Source: Bog-756 sp963839925
GTDB taxonomy: Bacteria > Actinomycetota > Acidimicrobiia > Acidimicrobiales > RAAP-2
Reading direction: 5' to 3'
Assembly (NCBI GenBank): GCA_963839925.1
Contig: CAWIWV010000002.1
Span: forward strand, 1 to 64,000
Length of the DNA: 64,000 bases
The notes below the pieces were generated by a model, which worked only from the letters and a program-made list of their open reading frames with translations, made no database searches and was not told the origin of the DNA. Shown piece by piece: positions 24,836 to 35,367 of the stretch (position 1 is the stretch's first letter; every line of letters starts with the position of its first letter). The translations under genes and the position numbers were made by a program.

Positions 24836-25990
24836 ATGCGCATCGGTGACGAGGTGGTCATCGACTCCGACGGTCTCGAGGTGCTCATCACGAGCCTGGG
24901 CGAGTTGGGCTACGAGACCAAGGGGCCGACCGTCCGCAACGAAGCGATCCTGCCCGGGCCGGTCCACCGTGTCGCAGATCTGCCCGTCGGTACCCACGAC
25001 ATCCAGAGCCCTGGCCGGTACCGTCTCGAACGGGGCGACGACGTGGCGGTGTTCGGATGGGCGGTCGGACCCGGTTCGTGGAAGGCAGAGTTCTTTCCGC
25101 CCACCCAGGAGCTCTGGAGATCGACCGTCGACGACGAAGGCGCCACCGTCACGGTGCCCGACTCGACGGCGCCCCCCCTGGCGATCATCGGTGCACGACC
25201 CTGCGAGCTCGCCGGCTTGGCGGTGTTGGACCGGGTGCTGCTCGAGGGAACGTACCCCGACCCCCGGTACGCGGCCCGACGTGCCGGTACCTTCGTCGTC
25301 GTGGCCGAATGCGGCTCGCCCGCCGGCACCTGCTTCTGCACGTCGATGGGAAGCGGACCAGGCGCCGAGAACGGCTTCGATCTGGCGCTGACCGAGATCG
25401 ATGACGGACAGGGTCACCACTTCGTCGTCCGGGTCGGCACCGAACGTGGCGGGGAGGTGCTCGCTCGAGTACCGGTGTCCCCGGCCTCGGACCGCGATCT
25501 CGCTGCCCGACAACAGGTCATCTCCTCCGCCGAGGCTGCCATCGACCGCCACCTCGAGACGAAGGGGCTGGCTGAACTGCTGAATCGGAATCTCGAGCAT
25601 CCCCGCTGGGACGAGGTGGCCGAGCGGTGCCTGGCCTGCGGGAACTGCACGTTGGTCTGCCCGACGTGCTTCTGCAGCGACGTCTCGGACACCACCGACC
25701 TGAGTGGCACCGTCGAGCGCCGGCGCACGTGGGCGTCGTGCTTCGATCTCGACCACTCCTACCTCCACGGCGGCCCGGTCCGTTCCACCACCTCGTCGCG
25801 TTACCGGCAATGGCTCACCCACAAGCTGTCGACCTGGTGGGACCAGTTCGACACGTCCGGATGCGTCGGTTGCGGACGGTGCATCGCCTGGTGCCCGGTC
25901 GGCATCGACCTGACCGAGGAAGCGGCAGCCATTCGGGCGAGCGATGGATCTGTCCGATCATCGACGACTCCGGCAAGTGGGGCCCGATGA
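24836..25990 (+). CDS. hyhB: Group 3b [NiFe]-hydrogenase beta (iron-sulfur) subunit
   Basis: Iron-sulfur electron-transfer subunit of a cytoplasmic NADP-linked hydrogenase (sulfhydrogenase HydB/HyhB family), 384 residues. The N-terminal two thirds carry the family's cysteines (IIGARPCELAGLAVLD, PAGTCFCTSMG). Two 4Fe-4S motifs end the protein: CLACGNCTLVCPTCFC and CVGCGRCIAWCPVGID. It passes electrons between the small subunit and the FAD/NAD(P) subunit. It is the first gene of the operon; its stop overlaps the cNMP-binding gene by four bases. The frame is intact, unlike its downstream partners. Confidence 0.9.
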   Translation: MRIGDEVVIDSDGLEVLITSLGELGYETKGPTVRNEAILPGPVHRVADLPVGTHDIQSPGRYRLERGDDVAVFGWAVGPGSWKAEFFPPTQELWRSTVDDEGATVTVPDSTAPPLAIIGARPCELAGLAVLDRVLLEGTYPDPRYAARRAGTFVVVAECGSPAGTCFCTSMGSGPGAENGFDLALTEIDDGQGHHFVVRVGTERGGEVLARVPVSPASDRDLAARQQVISSAEAAIDRHLETKGLAELLNRNLEHPRWDEVAERCLACGNCTLVCPTCFCSDVSDTTDLSGTVERRRTWASCFDLDHSYLHGGPVRSTTSSRYRQWLTHKLSTWWDQFDTSGCVGCGRCIAWCPVGIDLTEEAAAIRASDGSVRSSTTPASGAR

Positions 25991-26458
25991 CCACTCCGAT
26001 CGCCGAGACCGTGGCCCAGCACCCGTTGCTCGCCGGTTTGCCCGATGACGCTTTGGCGGAGGTGGTGGGGTGCGCCCGGGACGTGGCCTATGCCCCGGGC
26101 GAACTGGTGCTGACCGAGGGAGACGTTGCCGACACTCTCTTCCTCGTCCACCGCGGGCGGGTCGCCATCGAGATCCATGCACCTGACCGGGGGGCGATCG
26201 TGGTGGAGACCGTGGGTCCCGGGCGGGACGGTGGGTTGGAGCTGGCTGTTCCCCCCGTACCGTTGGCAGTTCGACGCCCGGGCCATCGACTCGGTCGGCG
26301 TCGTTGCGGTCGACGCCACCTGTCTGCGAGCCAAGGCGGACGCAGACGACGCGTTCGGTCACCAGCTGGTCACCCGGATGGCCGGGGTGCTCCTCGAACG
26401 GTTGCAGGCCACCCGGATCCGTCTCCTCGACCTGTACGGTGCCGACGGTGGCCACTGA
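25987..26458 (+). CDS. Cyclic-nucleotide-binding-domain protein (frame break)
   Basis: A single CNB/CAP-like sensor domain without a DNA-binding part, about 157 residues. It begins HPLLAGLPDDALAEVVGCAR, with APGELVLTEGDVADTLFLVH, as in CNB folds. After a one-base break near 26225 it continues GWSWLFPPYRWQFDARAID, LVTRMAGVLLERLQATRIRL. Stand-alone CNB proteins occur in some group 3b hydrogenase operons and may tune the enzyme allosterically. It sits between the beta and gamma subunit genes with overlaps on both sides, so it is translationally coupled to them. Confidence 0.75.
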
Positions 26459-27420
26459 CGTGCTCACCGGCCGGACCGCTTCGAGCGGGGACCCGCGGTC
26501 TCCGGAGCAGCCAGCCGGGTCCGGTCCCATGGTGCCCGTCCCACACCGGGTCGTGGGACGCCGCGACGAGACCAGCGACGTCACCACCTTGTCCCTGGCG
26601 CCCGTCTCGGGGATTCCCCTCGAGTTCCTACCTGGGCAGTTCAACATGCTCACCGCCTACGGAGTGGGTGAAGCGGCCATCTCGGTGAGCAGTTCGAGAC
26701 GAGAGCGCGGTCCCATCCGGCACACCGTGCGCAACGTCGGGCCGGTGACCCGGGCCCTGTGCGAGGCGCCCGTCGGCACCATCATCGGTGTGCGGGGCCC
26801 CTTCGGTACCCCGTGGGGCGTGGACGACGCCCTCATGCGCACCGGAGACGTCGTCGTGGTGGCCGGGGGCATCGGGCTCGCCCCCCTGCGCGGAGCCATC
26901 GACGAGCTCGTGCACCGACCAGACGCCGACAGTGGCCGCGTCTTCGTCATCACCGGTGCCCGCGAGCCCGGTCAGATCATCTACGGCGACGATCTCGAGG
27001 CCTGGGAACGGTCAGGTGCCGTGGTCGAGGTCACCGTGGACGTGGCCTCGCCTGGCTGGTCCGGTCATGTGGGCCTGGTCACGACCCTGCTCGACGCAAG
27101 CCGTCTTCGACCCTGTGTCGTCCACCGCGCTGATCTGCGGACCGGAGATCATGATGCGTTTCACCGCTCAGGCCCTCATCAACCGAGGTCTTGATCCGGC
27201 ACGTATCCGGGTGTCTCTCGAACGGAACATGCAGTGCGGACTCGGCTGGTGCGGCCACTGCCAACTCGGGCCGTTCCTGCTGTGCCGGGACGGTCCGGTC
27301 CTCCCGTACGCCGGCGCCGTCGCGCAGCTGTTCAGACGAACGCGAGCGATGAGCCCCTCCGAACCTCCAGCGCCACGATGGCCGCCCTTCGCTGGCCGTG
27401 TGGAAGTTCGCATCGTGTGA
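26448..27420 (+). CDS. hyhG: Group 3b [NiFe]-hydrogenase gamma (FAD/NAD(P)) subunit (frame break)
   Basis: Diaphorase subunit of the ferredoxin-NADP-reductase type. FAD part: LEFLPGQFNMLTAYGVGE, AISVSSS. NAD(P) part: VRGPFGTPWG, DVVVVAGGIGLAPLRGAID, FVITGAREPGQIIY. The C-terminal 2Fe-2S segment MQCGLGWCGHCQLG is in another frame; the break lies near 27110. The start is GTG 26448, overlapping the cNMP gene. The end is uncertain: the listed stop gives a tail (SPSEPPAPRW) that may in fact be the N-terminus of the small subunit. It exchanges hydride with NADP(H). Confidence 0.82.
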
Positions 27421-28193
27421 CGGATGCCAGCTCAGCCTGCTCGACTGCGAGGACGAGCTGCTCGACCTGGCCGAATCCGTCCACATCGCCCATTTCACCG
27501 AGATGTCACGAGCAACGGTGGCCGGCCCTTACGACGTGTCCCTTGTCGAGGGATCCATCACCACTCCGGTCGACGCCGAACGAATCGTGGAGATCCGGGC
27601 CAACTCCCGAATGCTCGTCACCATCGGTGCGTGCGCCACCTCCGGGGGGATCCAAGGACTGCGCAACTTCGCCTCCTCGGGTGCGTACGCGACCACCGTC
27701 TACGCCCATCCCGAATACCTGGCCTCTCTCGACACCTCGACCCCGATCGCAGCTCATGTCGAGGTCGACTACGAGCTCCACGGCTGCCCCATCGATCGTC
27801 GGCAGCTCCTCGAGGTGATCACCGCTTCGCTGGCCGGCCGCAAGCCGGTGGTCGCCGGGCATTCGGTGTGCCAGGAGTGCAAGGGCAAGGGCACGGTGTG
27901 TCTGCTGGTGACCGGGGCAGGCTCCTTGCCTGGGTCCGGTGACCCGGTCCGGATGTGGCGCCCTGTGCCCGACCGTCGGCCGTGGCTGCTTCGGCTGCTT
28001 CGGCCCGGCCGACACCGCCAACACGGCATCGCTGGCGGCCGAGCTTCGCCGGCAGGGGTCGACCCCGCTCGAGGTGGCCGCCTGTTCGCCACTTTCAATG
28101 CCGATGCCCCCGCCTTCCGGGTCGAGTCCGCCAGCCAGGGAGGTCCGGTGCCGGTCGCCTTCGGGCGCCGGATCGGCACAGAGCGTCGAAGCC

Positions 28194-28197
<4 letters not shown>
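27349..28197 (+). CDS. hyhS: Group 3b [NiFe]-hydrogenase small (delta) subunit (several frame breaks)
   Basis: Electron-relay subunit with three 4Fe-4S clusters. It shows FASCDGCQLSLLDCEDELLD (proximal cluster), TIGACATSGGIQGLRN, and HSVCQECKGKGTVCLL. After a break near 27930 it continues GCGALCPTVGRGCFGCFGP, and after another near 28080 ATFNADAPAFRVESASQGG. The ATG at 27349 is out of frame with MWKFASC by one base, so a third break lies before 27398. The four pieces align in order with the family at full length. It feeds electrons from the Ni-Fe site to the beta subunit. Confidence 0.82.
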
Positions 28198-29509
<1,312 letters not shown>

Positions 29510-29513
<4 letters not shown>

Positions 29514-29986
29514 GCGGGCCGGACCCTGTGGTCGTGGTGGCAGGGCTCGGGAGCGAGTACCGGCAAGACGACGGCGCCGGTCCCCTGGTCGCGGCGCGTG
29601 CCGTCGATGAGGCCGGCCTCGGTCGCGACATCGGACCGATCGCCGATCCGCTCGACCTGCTCGGGGCCTGGGATGGAGCCGATCTCGTGGTGGTGGTCGA
29701 CGCGGTGCGGTCGGGGGCACCCGCGGGCACGGTGCACGTCGTCGAGCTCGACGGTGAGGCGGACCTGGGCGGTTCGAGTGCGACCAGCACCCACGGGATC
29801 GGCTTGGCCGGCGTGCTCCGCCTGGCCCGTGCCGTCGGCCATGCACCCGTGCGGGTGGCGGTGGTGGGCATCGAGGGCGAGAACTTCGGCCGAGGGATGG
29901 GACTGAGCCCGGCGGTCGAGTCAGCGCTGCCTGCTGCCGTCCATCGAGTCGTCGAGTTGATCGGGGAGGTTGCGACATGTGCATGA
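29510..29986 (+). CDS. Hydrogenase maturation endopeptidase
   Basis: HybD/HyaD-type protease of 158 residues. It has VVVAGLGSEYRQDDGAGPLV (Glu/Asp nickel-sensing residues), LVVVVDAVRSGAPAGTVHVV and STHGIGLAGVLRLAR with the third ligand His. It trims the large-subunit C-terminus after nickel insertion. The ATG overlaps the large-subunit stop and its own stop overlaps hypC, so the genes are coupled. The frame is intact. Confidence 0.9.
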
Positions 29987-30207
29987 GCAGATTGCACCGC
30001 GTGGTCGGAGGAGGGGACGGTGTCGTCGACGTGGAAGATATGGAGGGTGCCGTGCATCGAGTCTCGTTGTTGGCACTGGACGGACCGGTACCCGCCGTCG
30101 GGGATTGGTTGGTCGTCCACAGCGGCTACGCCATCGATCGGGTCGATGCGGCCGAGGCCGAGGCGGTGGCCGCCGACCTGCGGCGAGCTGGGTCGGCGAC
30201 ACCGTGA
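29977..30207 (+). CDS. hypC: HypC/HupF-type hydrogenase assembly chaperone
   Basis: Chaperone of 76 residues that carries the Fe(CN)2CO unit from HypD to the large subunit. The essential second-position cysteine is present (MCMSRLHRVV). The beta-barrel follows: VVDVEDMEGAVHRVSLLAL, VGDWLVVHSGYAIDRVD, and helix AAEAEAVAADL. The other hyp genes (A, B, D, E, F) are not in the window, so they must be elsewhere. It overlaps the next gene by four bases (GTGA). Confidence 0.88.
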   Translation: MCMSRLHRVVGGGDGVVDVEDMEGAVHRVSLLALDGPVPAVGDWLVVHSGYAIDRVDAAEAEAVAADLRRAGSATP

Positions 30208-31259
30208 CCGCCGGGACCGGGCCTCTCCCGGCAGAGAGAGAACGACCCCGTCCGCCGATCGCCGCCGACCGGGGTGCCCTTCCCGGTGTGCTGGTGGCGG
30301 CGACCACCGCCCTCATCAGCGGGCTCTCCGTCTTCGTCAACAGTTACGGCGTGCACGCGGTCACTTCGCCCGCCGTGTACACCACGGCCAAGAACCTGGT
30401 GGCAACCGTGCTCCTCGTCGGCTGCGGGCTCGCTGCGTTGCGCCTCCGGCGACGGCGGCCGGTGTCGGCCGCCGGCCGGTTCGTCTCGGTCCGCCGAGAA
30501 CGGACCGTCCCGCCTGCGGGGCAGCGCAGCAGACTCGACTGGGGGATTCCGGAGTGGCTCGGGTTGGCCTACGTCGGCGTCGTCGGCGGAGGGCTCGCCT
30601 TCGTGCTGTTCTTCGACGGGCTGGCCGACACCAGCGCCACCCCGGCGGCGTTCTGGCGGGACACCCTGGTCATCTGGGTGGCCGTGCTGGCGGTGCCCTT
30701 CCTGCACGAGCGGATCACCTGGTGGAACATGGTCGCCATCGCCCTCCTGGTGGTCGGCGAGGTGGCCGTTGCCGGCGGACTCGGTCACCTGGCCGCCTCG
30801 CGGGGAGAGCTCCTCGTCCTGTCCGCTTCGATGCTGTGGGCGGTCGAGGTGGTATGGCCAAGATCCTTCTCCGCGGGATTGCTCCTGCGACCATCTCCAT
30901 CGTCCGCATGGGGATCGGCGCCGTCACCTTGGTCGGCTACTTGGCGGCGACCGGATCGTTGCATGCGCTGTTCGCTCTCGATGCGACTCAGGTGGGATGG
31001 GCCCTTCTCACCGGGTTGTTGTTGGCCGCCTACGTGGCCACCTGGATGACGGCACTGGCACGGGCACGTGCCATCGACGTGACATCCATCCTGGTCGGCA
31101 GCGCATTGGTGACCGCCCTGCTCCAGGCAGCAGCGGGCACGACGTCGCTGGCCCCCCAGGCACTGGGCCTGGCGCTCATCGCCGGTCGGAGCCGCCATCG
31201 TCGTCTGGATGGGATTCCGGCAACCCGGGCTGAGGCCGGAGACGGTGGCGGTCGAATGA
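30204..31259 (+). CDS. EamA/DMT-superfamily transporter (two frame breaks)
   Basis: Ten-helix drug/metabolite transporter made of two EamA halves: GVLVAATTALISGLSVFV, LGLAYVGVVGGGLAFVLFF and LVIWVAVLAVPFLHERI with WWNMVAIALLVVGEVAVAGG in the first; ISIVRMGIGAVTLVGYLAA, LTGLLLAAYVATWMTALA and TSILVGSALVTALLQAA in the second. Breaks fall near 30845 and 31190. The gene is coupled by overlaps to hypC and the DUF6390 gene. Its link with hydrogenase is unusual; nickel or metabolite transport is possible but cannot be shown. Confidence 0.75.
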
Positions 31260-32020
31260 CTTCCGGTCCGGTCCTCTTCGCCAGATACGCCTACCCCCCC
31301 AACTCCCTCGGGTACTGCGGACCCGGTGACCCGTCCGCACTGCTGGGAGCGGCCGCCGAGGGTACGGATCTGGCCAACCTCGGTCAGCTGGCTGCGCGAT
31401 TCGAAGGGGCATGGCCGTACCTGCAGTTGATCGCTGCCTGCAACGGCCTCGACGATCCCCTCGACCGGCGCGTGGTCGAGGCCTACTGGGTGGGGAACGA
31501 ACTCGTCGCTCAGGTTCCACCCTCCGCGCTCGCACGCTCGCTCGGCGACCGCTTCGAACAGAGGTCCGGGCGGCAGTTCGCAGCACTGGTCTCAGCGGTT
31601 CCCGCCGGCGGGATCCCCCAGCACAGCTTCCACGTCTTCGCCGTCTACCCCTGGTTGGGACTCCTCCGCGCCGGCATGGACGGCCCACCCATGGAAGTGC
31701 TCGAAAAGTGCCGCATCCGGTGGGGACGAGTCGAAGAGGTGGCCGGGGACCTGGTGGCTGTCACCAGCCAAGCCCTCGCCTTCGACGGATCACGTCTGAT
31801 CCTCGGCCCGAACCGGGTCGAGCAGGTGCGCCGGAGCCTCGACGGCGTCGGCTTCACCGAAGACCTCCGGCCCGGCGACGTGATTTCCCTCCACTGGGAC
31901 TGGGTTTGTGACCGGCTCTCTCCGATCGAGCTCGGGTGGCTGCGCTTCTGCACGGTTCAGAACCTCGCTGCCGTCAACTCACTGGCCGTTCCGGGCCCGG
32001 CCTTCATCTCGGAAGTCTGA
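31256..32020 (+). CDS. DUF6390 hydrogenase-linked protein
   Basis: Protein of 254 residues that I match to DUF6390 from its N-terminus (LFARYAYPPNSLGYCGPGDP), FEGAWPYLQLIAACNGLDDP, PHxFHVF pattern in IPQHSFHVFAVYPWLGLLR, and VISLHWDWVCDRLSPIEL. The family is found beside hydrogenase genes but has no known function. The fold seems helical; a conserved His/Trp set (HWDWVCDRL) may bind metal or substrate. The ATG overlaps the transporter stop (ATGA). Confidence 0.7.
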   Translation: MTSGPVLFARYAYPPNSLGYCGPGDPSALLGAAAEGTDLANLGQLAARFEGAWPYLQLIAACNGLDDPLDRRVVEAYWVGNELVAQVPPSALARSLGDRFEQRSGRQFAALVSAVPAGGIPQHSFHVFAVYPWLGLLRAGMDGPPMEVLEKCRIRWGRVEEVAGDLVAVTSQALAFDGSRLILGPNRVEQVRRSLDGVGFTEDLRPGDVISLHWDWVCDRLSPIELGWLRFCTVQNLAAVNSLAVPGPAFISEV

Positions 32021-32088
32021 GCCTTGGAGGAACGACTGGTGAATACTGGAGTGGGTCGTCCACAGGTCTGCAATCGAATTGAGGTGTG

Positions 32089-32517
32089 ATGCCCTCGTAC
32101 CGTCGGGGAAAAGTGGAGAACATCGCCCACCGCGAGCCGGTGTTCGTGCGTGCTGACGAGACGCTGGGAGAGGTCGCTCGCACGATGTGGTCGGAGAACG
32201 TCGGCGCGTTGGTGGTCGGCGATGAGCGGCAGGTGTTGGGCATCGTCTCCGAACGTGATCTGGTGTCCCGGATCGGCCAGGGCGAGGATCTGGACGTCCT
32301 CACTGCGAAGGACGTCATGACCGGCCATCTGGCCGCGGTGCGGATTGGAGACACGCTCGATGATGCCGCGTACTTGATGCTGGAGAGCGGCGTCCGTCAC
32401 CTCCCCTTGATGGATCACCACGACCGGGTGATCGGCATGGTGTCCGTCCGCGACCTGCTGCGTCCATTGCTGTCGGACGGCCCGGACGTCTGGGGGTCGG
32501 CGGCCGGCGACCGGTGA
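32089..32517 (+). CDS. Tandem CBS-domain protein
   Basis: Protein of 142 residues made of a CBS pair: VFVRADETLGEVARTMWSE, GALVVGDERQVLGIVSERDL, then AKDVMTGHLAAVRIGDTLDD, VRHLPLMDHHDRVIGMVSVR. CBS pairs bind adenine nucleotides and often sense energy state. It resembles Hrp1 (Rv2626c), a DosR-regulon protein of M. tuberculosis, but I see no DosR-like box in front of it. ATG 32089 is preceded by a GTG in frame at 32086. It follows DUF6390 by about 70 bases. Confidence 0.88.
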   Translation: MPSYRRGKVENIAHREPVFVRADETLGEVARTMWSENVGALVVGDERQVLGIVSERDLVSRIGQGEDLDVLTAKDVMTGHLAAVRIGDTLDDAAYLMLESGVRHLPLMDHHDRVIGMVSVRDLLRPLLSDGPDVWGSAAGDR

Positions 32518-32560
32518 CCTGTCGCAGTCGGGCTCGCTCCGACCGAAGAATCAGACCGGT

Positions 32561-33883
32561 CTAGGAGTCCGCCAGCGCCTTCTCGATGATCCCGAGCCCT
32601 TCGTCCAGAAGATCGTCGGAGATCACCAGGGGGGGCAGCAGCCGTAGGACGTTTCCGTAGGTCCCGGCGGTCAGAATCAGCAAGCCCTGTTCATGGCAGC
32701 GGCGGGCAACCCGTTGCGCGGCGGCGGCGTCCGGTTGCCGCCCGTCGGCCCCCACCAGCTCGAGCGCGATCATTGCGCCCCTGCCGCGCACCTCGCCGAC
32801 CGGTCCGTCGGCGGCCACCAACTTCTCGAGCCGCGGCTGCACCACGTCGCCAATGTGCCGGGCTCTCTCCAGCAGCCCTTCGGATTCGATGATGTCGAAG
32901 ACGGCCAGAGCGGCGGCACAGGCGATCGGGTTGCCTCCGAAGGTCCCCCCGAGGCCGCCCTGATGGACCGATTCCATGACCTCGGCCCGGCCGGTGACCC
33001 CTCCCAGGGGAAGCCCCCCACCGATGCTCTTGGCCGTGGTGACCAGATCCGGCACCACCTGCTCGTGCTCGCAGGCGAACCATGTGCCGGTCCGGGCCAT
33101 ACCGCTTTGGACCTCGTCTGCCACCAGAAGGATCCCGTGGTCAGCGCACCAGGACGCCAGGCCCGGCAGCCAACCGGGTTCAGGCACGACGAACCCCCCT
33201 TCGCCGGCGATGGGCTCGACGACCACGCAGGCGATCGTGTCGGCTCCCACCGTCGTCTCGAGCAGTCGGATGACTTCCTCGAGCCGCCCCGTCCCCCGGA
33301 AGGGGTCCGAGTAGGGGGCCCTGTAGATCTCGGGAGCGAACGGTCCGAAACCGAGCTTGTAAGGGGCCACCTTTCCGGTGAGGCTCATGGTCAGCAGCGT
33401 TCGTCCGTGAAATCCATGATCGAAGGCGACCACCTTGCTGCGACCTGTCGCGTAGCGGGCCACCTTGACGGCGTTCTCCACCGCCTCCGCACCGGAGTTG
33501 ACCAGAAGGGAACGCTTGTCGTGGTCGCCGGGGGTGAGCTCGTTCAATCGTTCGCACACCGCCACGTACTCCTCGTAGGGCGTCACCTGAAAGCAGGTAT
33601 GCGTGAACCGTTCCGCCTGCTGCTCGATCGCCCGCACAACGGCCGGAGCGCTGTTGCCCACGTTGGTGACGGAGATCCCCGATCCGAAGTCGATGAGCCG
33701 ATTACCGTCCACATCCTCGACGATGCCGGCTCCGGCGCGCGCCACGAAGACCGGAAGGGTCGTCCCGACTCCACGGGGCACCGCGGCCGATCGTCGTTCG
33801 AAGAGGGCTCGGGAGGCGGGGCCGGGTATCTCGGTGGCGAGGTGACGGCCTGCAACCGGTGCGACGACAGTTTCGTTGGACAT
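32561..33883 (-). CDS. gabT: 4-aminobutyrate-type aminotransferase (class III, PLP)
   Basis: PLP-dependent omega-aminotransferase of 440 residues. The PLP lysine is in LVTTAKSIGGGLPLGGVTG, the cofactor Asp in LLVADEVQSGMARTG, and GSGISVTNVGNSAPAVVRAI and NSGAEAVENAVKVARYATG are typical of GabT. It moves the terminal amino group of 4-aminobutyrate or a related diamine product to 2-oxoglutarate, yielding a semialdehyde and glutamate. It is the last gene of a three-gene operon after the aldehyde dehydrogenase, with 24 bases between. Confidence 0.88.
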   Translation of the reverse strand: MSNETVVAPVAGRHLATEIPGPASRALFERRSAAVPRGVGTTLPVFVARAGAGIVEDVDGNRLIDFGSGISVTNVGNSAPAVVRAIEQQAERFTHTCFQVTPYEEYVAVCERLNELTPGDHDKRSLLVNSGAEAVENAVKVARYATGRSKVVAFDHGFHGRTLLTMSLTGKVAPYKLGFGPFAPEIYRAPYSDPFRGTGRLEEVIRLLETTVGADTIACVVVEPIAGEGGFVVPEPGWLPGLASWCADHGILLVADEVQSGMARTGTWFACEHEQVVPDLVTTAKSIGGGLPLGGVTGRAEVMESVHQGGLGGTFGGNPIACAAALAVFDIIESEGLLERARHIGDVVQPRLEKLVAADGPVGEVRGRGAMIALELVGADGRQPDAAAAQRVARRCHEQGLLILTAGTYGNVLRLLPPLVISDDLLDEGLGIIEKALADS

Positions 33884-33907
33884 TGTCACTTCTCCGGTCG
33901 GGTCTGG

Positions 33908-35350
33908 CTACGGGGCGATGTAGCTCATGACGTGCTTGATCCTCGTGTAGTCCTCGAAGCCGTAGACCGAGAGATCCTTCCCGTAGCCGGAGTGCTTGAA
34001 CCCACCGTGGGGCATCTCGGCCACCAGCGGGATGTGGGAATTGATCCACACGCAGCCGAAGTCCAGGCGGGCCGACGTGCGCAACGCCCGGGCGTGGTCT
34101 TTGGTCCACACCGATGATGCCAATCCGAACTCCACGTCATTGGCCCATCGCACAGCTTCGTCCTCGTCGCTGAATCGCTGGACGGTGATGACGGGGCCGA
34201 AGACCTCTTCTTGAATGATCTCGTCGCTCTGGGAGAGCCCGGTCACAACCGTCGGTTCGAAGAAGAATCCCCGATCACCCACCTGCTTCCCACCTCTTTG
34301 GAGGTTGGCGTGATTCGGAAGACGCTCGATGAAACCCCTCACCCGTTCGAGCTGGACTGCACTGTTGAGGGGTCCGACATCGGCGTCGGCATCGTCGGGC
34401 CCACCCAGCTTGCGCCGACCGGCCGCTTCGGTGAGTGCAGCGACCAGGTCGTCATGGATCCGCGGGCCGGCGAGGACCCGGGTGGCCGCGGTGCAGTCCT
34501 GGCCGGCGTTGAAGTACCCGGCCATGGCGATGCCTTCGGCGGTCGACTCCACATCGGCATCATCGAACACGATGACCGGCGCCTTCCCACCCAGCTCGAG
34601 ATGGACACGCTTGATGTCCTCCGCCGCACCTCTGGCGATCTCCCGTCCGGCCCGCACACTTCCCGTGATGGAGACCATCCGTGGAATGGGGCTTTCGAGG
34701 AGTGCCGCACCCATCTCGTGGTTCTGGCCACTGACGACGTTGAGCACGCCGGGCGGGAAGAACTCGCCGGCCACCTCGGCCATGAAGGCAGTGCTGGCCG
34801 GCGTGGTGTGCGCCGGTTTGAGCACGACGGTGTTGCCCGCCGCGATGGCCGGGGCGAACTTCCAGGTGGCCATCATCATCGGGTAGTTCCAGGGAGTGAT
34901 CTGGGCGCACACGCCCACCGGCTCCCGACGGACGAAGGAGGTGAAACCCTCCATGTACTCCCCCGCCGAGCGGCCCTCGAGCAGACGGCAGGCGCCGGCG
35001 AAGAACCGGATCTGGTCGATCATCGGCGGGATCTCCTCAGCGGTGGTCAGTTCCCGTGGCTTGCCGGTGTTGCGGCACTCGATGTCGACCAACTCGTCGG
35101 TGCGCGCCTCGAGGGCGTCGGCGAACCTGAGCAGGGCCAGACTCCGCTGCGAAGGCGTCGTGGTCGACCAGGTTGCGAATGCCTCCTCGGCCACCTGGAA
35201 AGCCCGGTCGACGTCCTCGGGCTGCGAGCGGGGAGCTTCGGCGTACTTCTCCCCGTTCACCGGGTCGACCAGGTCGTAGGTGAGCCCGTCCTTGGCCGGG
35301 GCCGACTCTCCGCCGACGAAGTTCTGGACTACGTACGGGTCAACAGCCAT
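33908..35350 (-). CDS. Gamma-aminobutyraldehyde/semialdehyde-type aldehyde dehydrogenase
   Basis: NAD(P)-dependent aldehyde dehydrogenase of 480 residues. Catalytic Cys is in GYFNAGQDCTAATR, general-base Glu in VHLELGGKAPVIVFDD, cofactor glycine in SITGSVRAGREIA, and Asn in ITPWNYPMMMATWK. The sequence is closest in feel to PatD/gabD-type enzymes of amine breakdown. The start is ATG 35350 because AAAGGAGG lies nine bases upstream. It oxidises the aldehyde made in the pathway with the adjacent aminotransferase. Confidence 0.9.
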   Translation of the reverse strand: MAVDPYVVQNFVGGESAPAKDGLTYDLVDPVNGEKYAEAPRSQPEDVDRAFQVAEEAFATWSTTTPSQRSLALLRFADALEARTDELVDIECRNTGKPRELTTAEEIPPMIDQIRFFAGACRLLEGRSAGEYMEGFTSFVRREPVGVCAQITPWNYPMMMATWKFAPAIAAGNTVVLKPAHTTPASTAFMAEVAGEFFPPGVLNVVSGQNHEMGAALLESPIPRMVSITGSVRAGREIARGAAEDIKRVHLELGGKAPVIVFDDADVESTAEGIAMAGYFNAGQDCTAATRVLAGPRIHDDLVAALTEAAGRRKLGGPDDADADVGPLNSAVQLERVRGFIERLPNHANLQRGGKQVGDRGFFFEPTVVTGLSQSDEIIQEEVFGPVITVQRFSDEDEAVRWANDVEFGLASSVWTKDHARALRTSARLDFGCVWINSHIPLVAEMPHGGFKHSGYGKDLSVYGFEDYTRIKHVMSYIAP

Positions 35351-35367
35351 TGATTCCTCCTTTGTCT

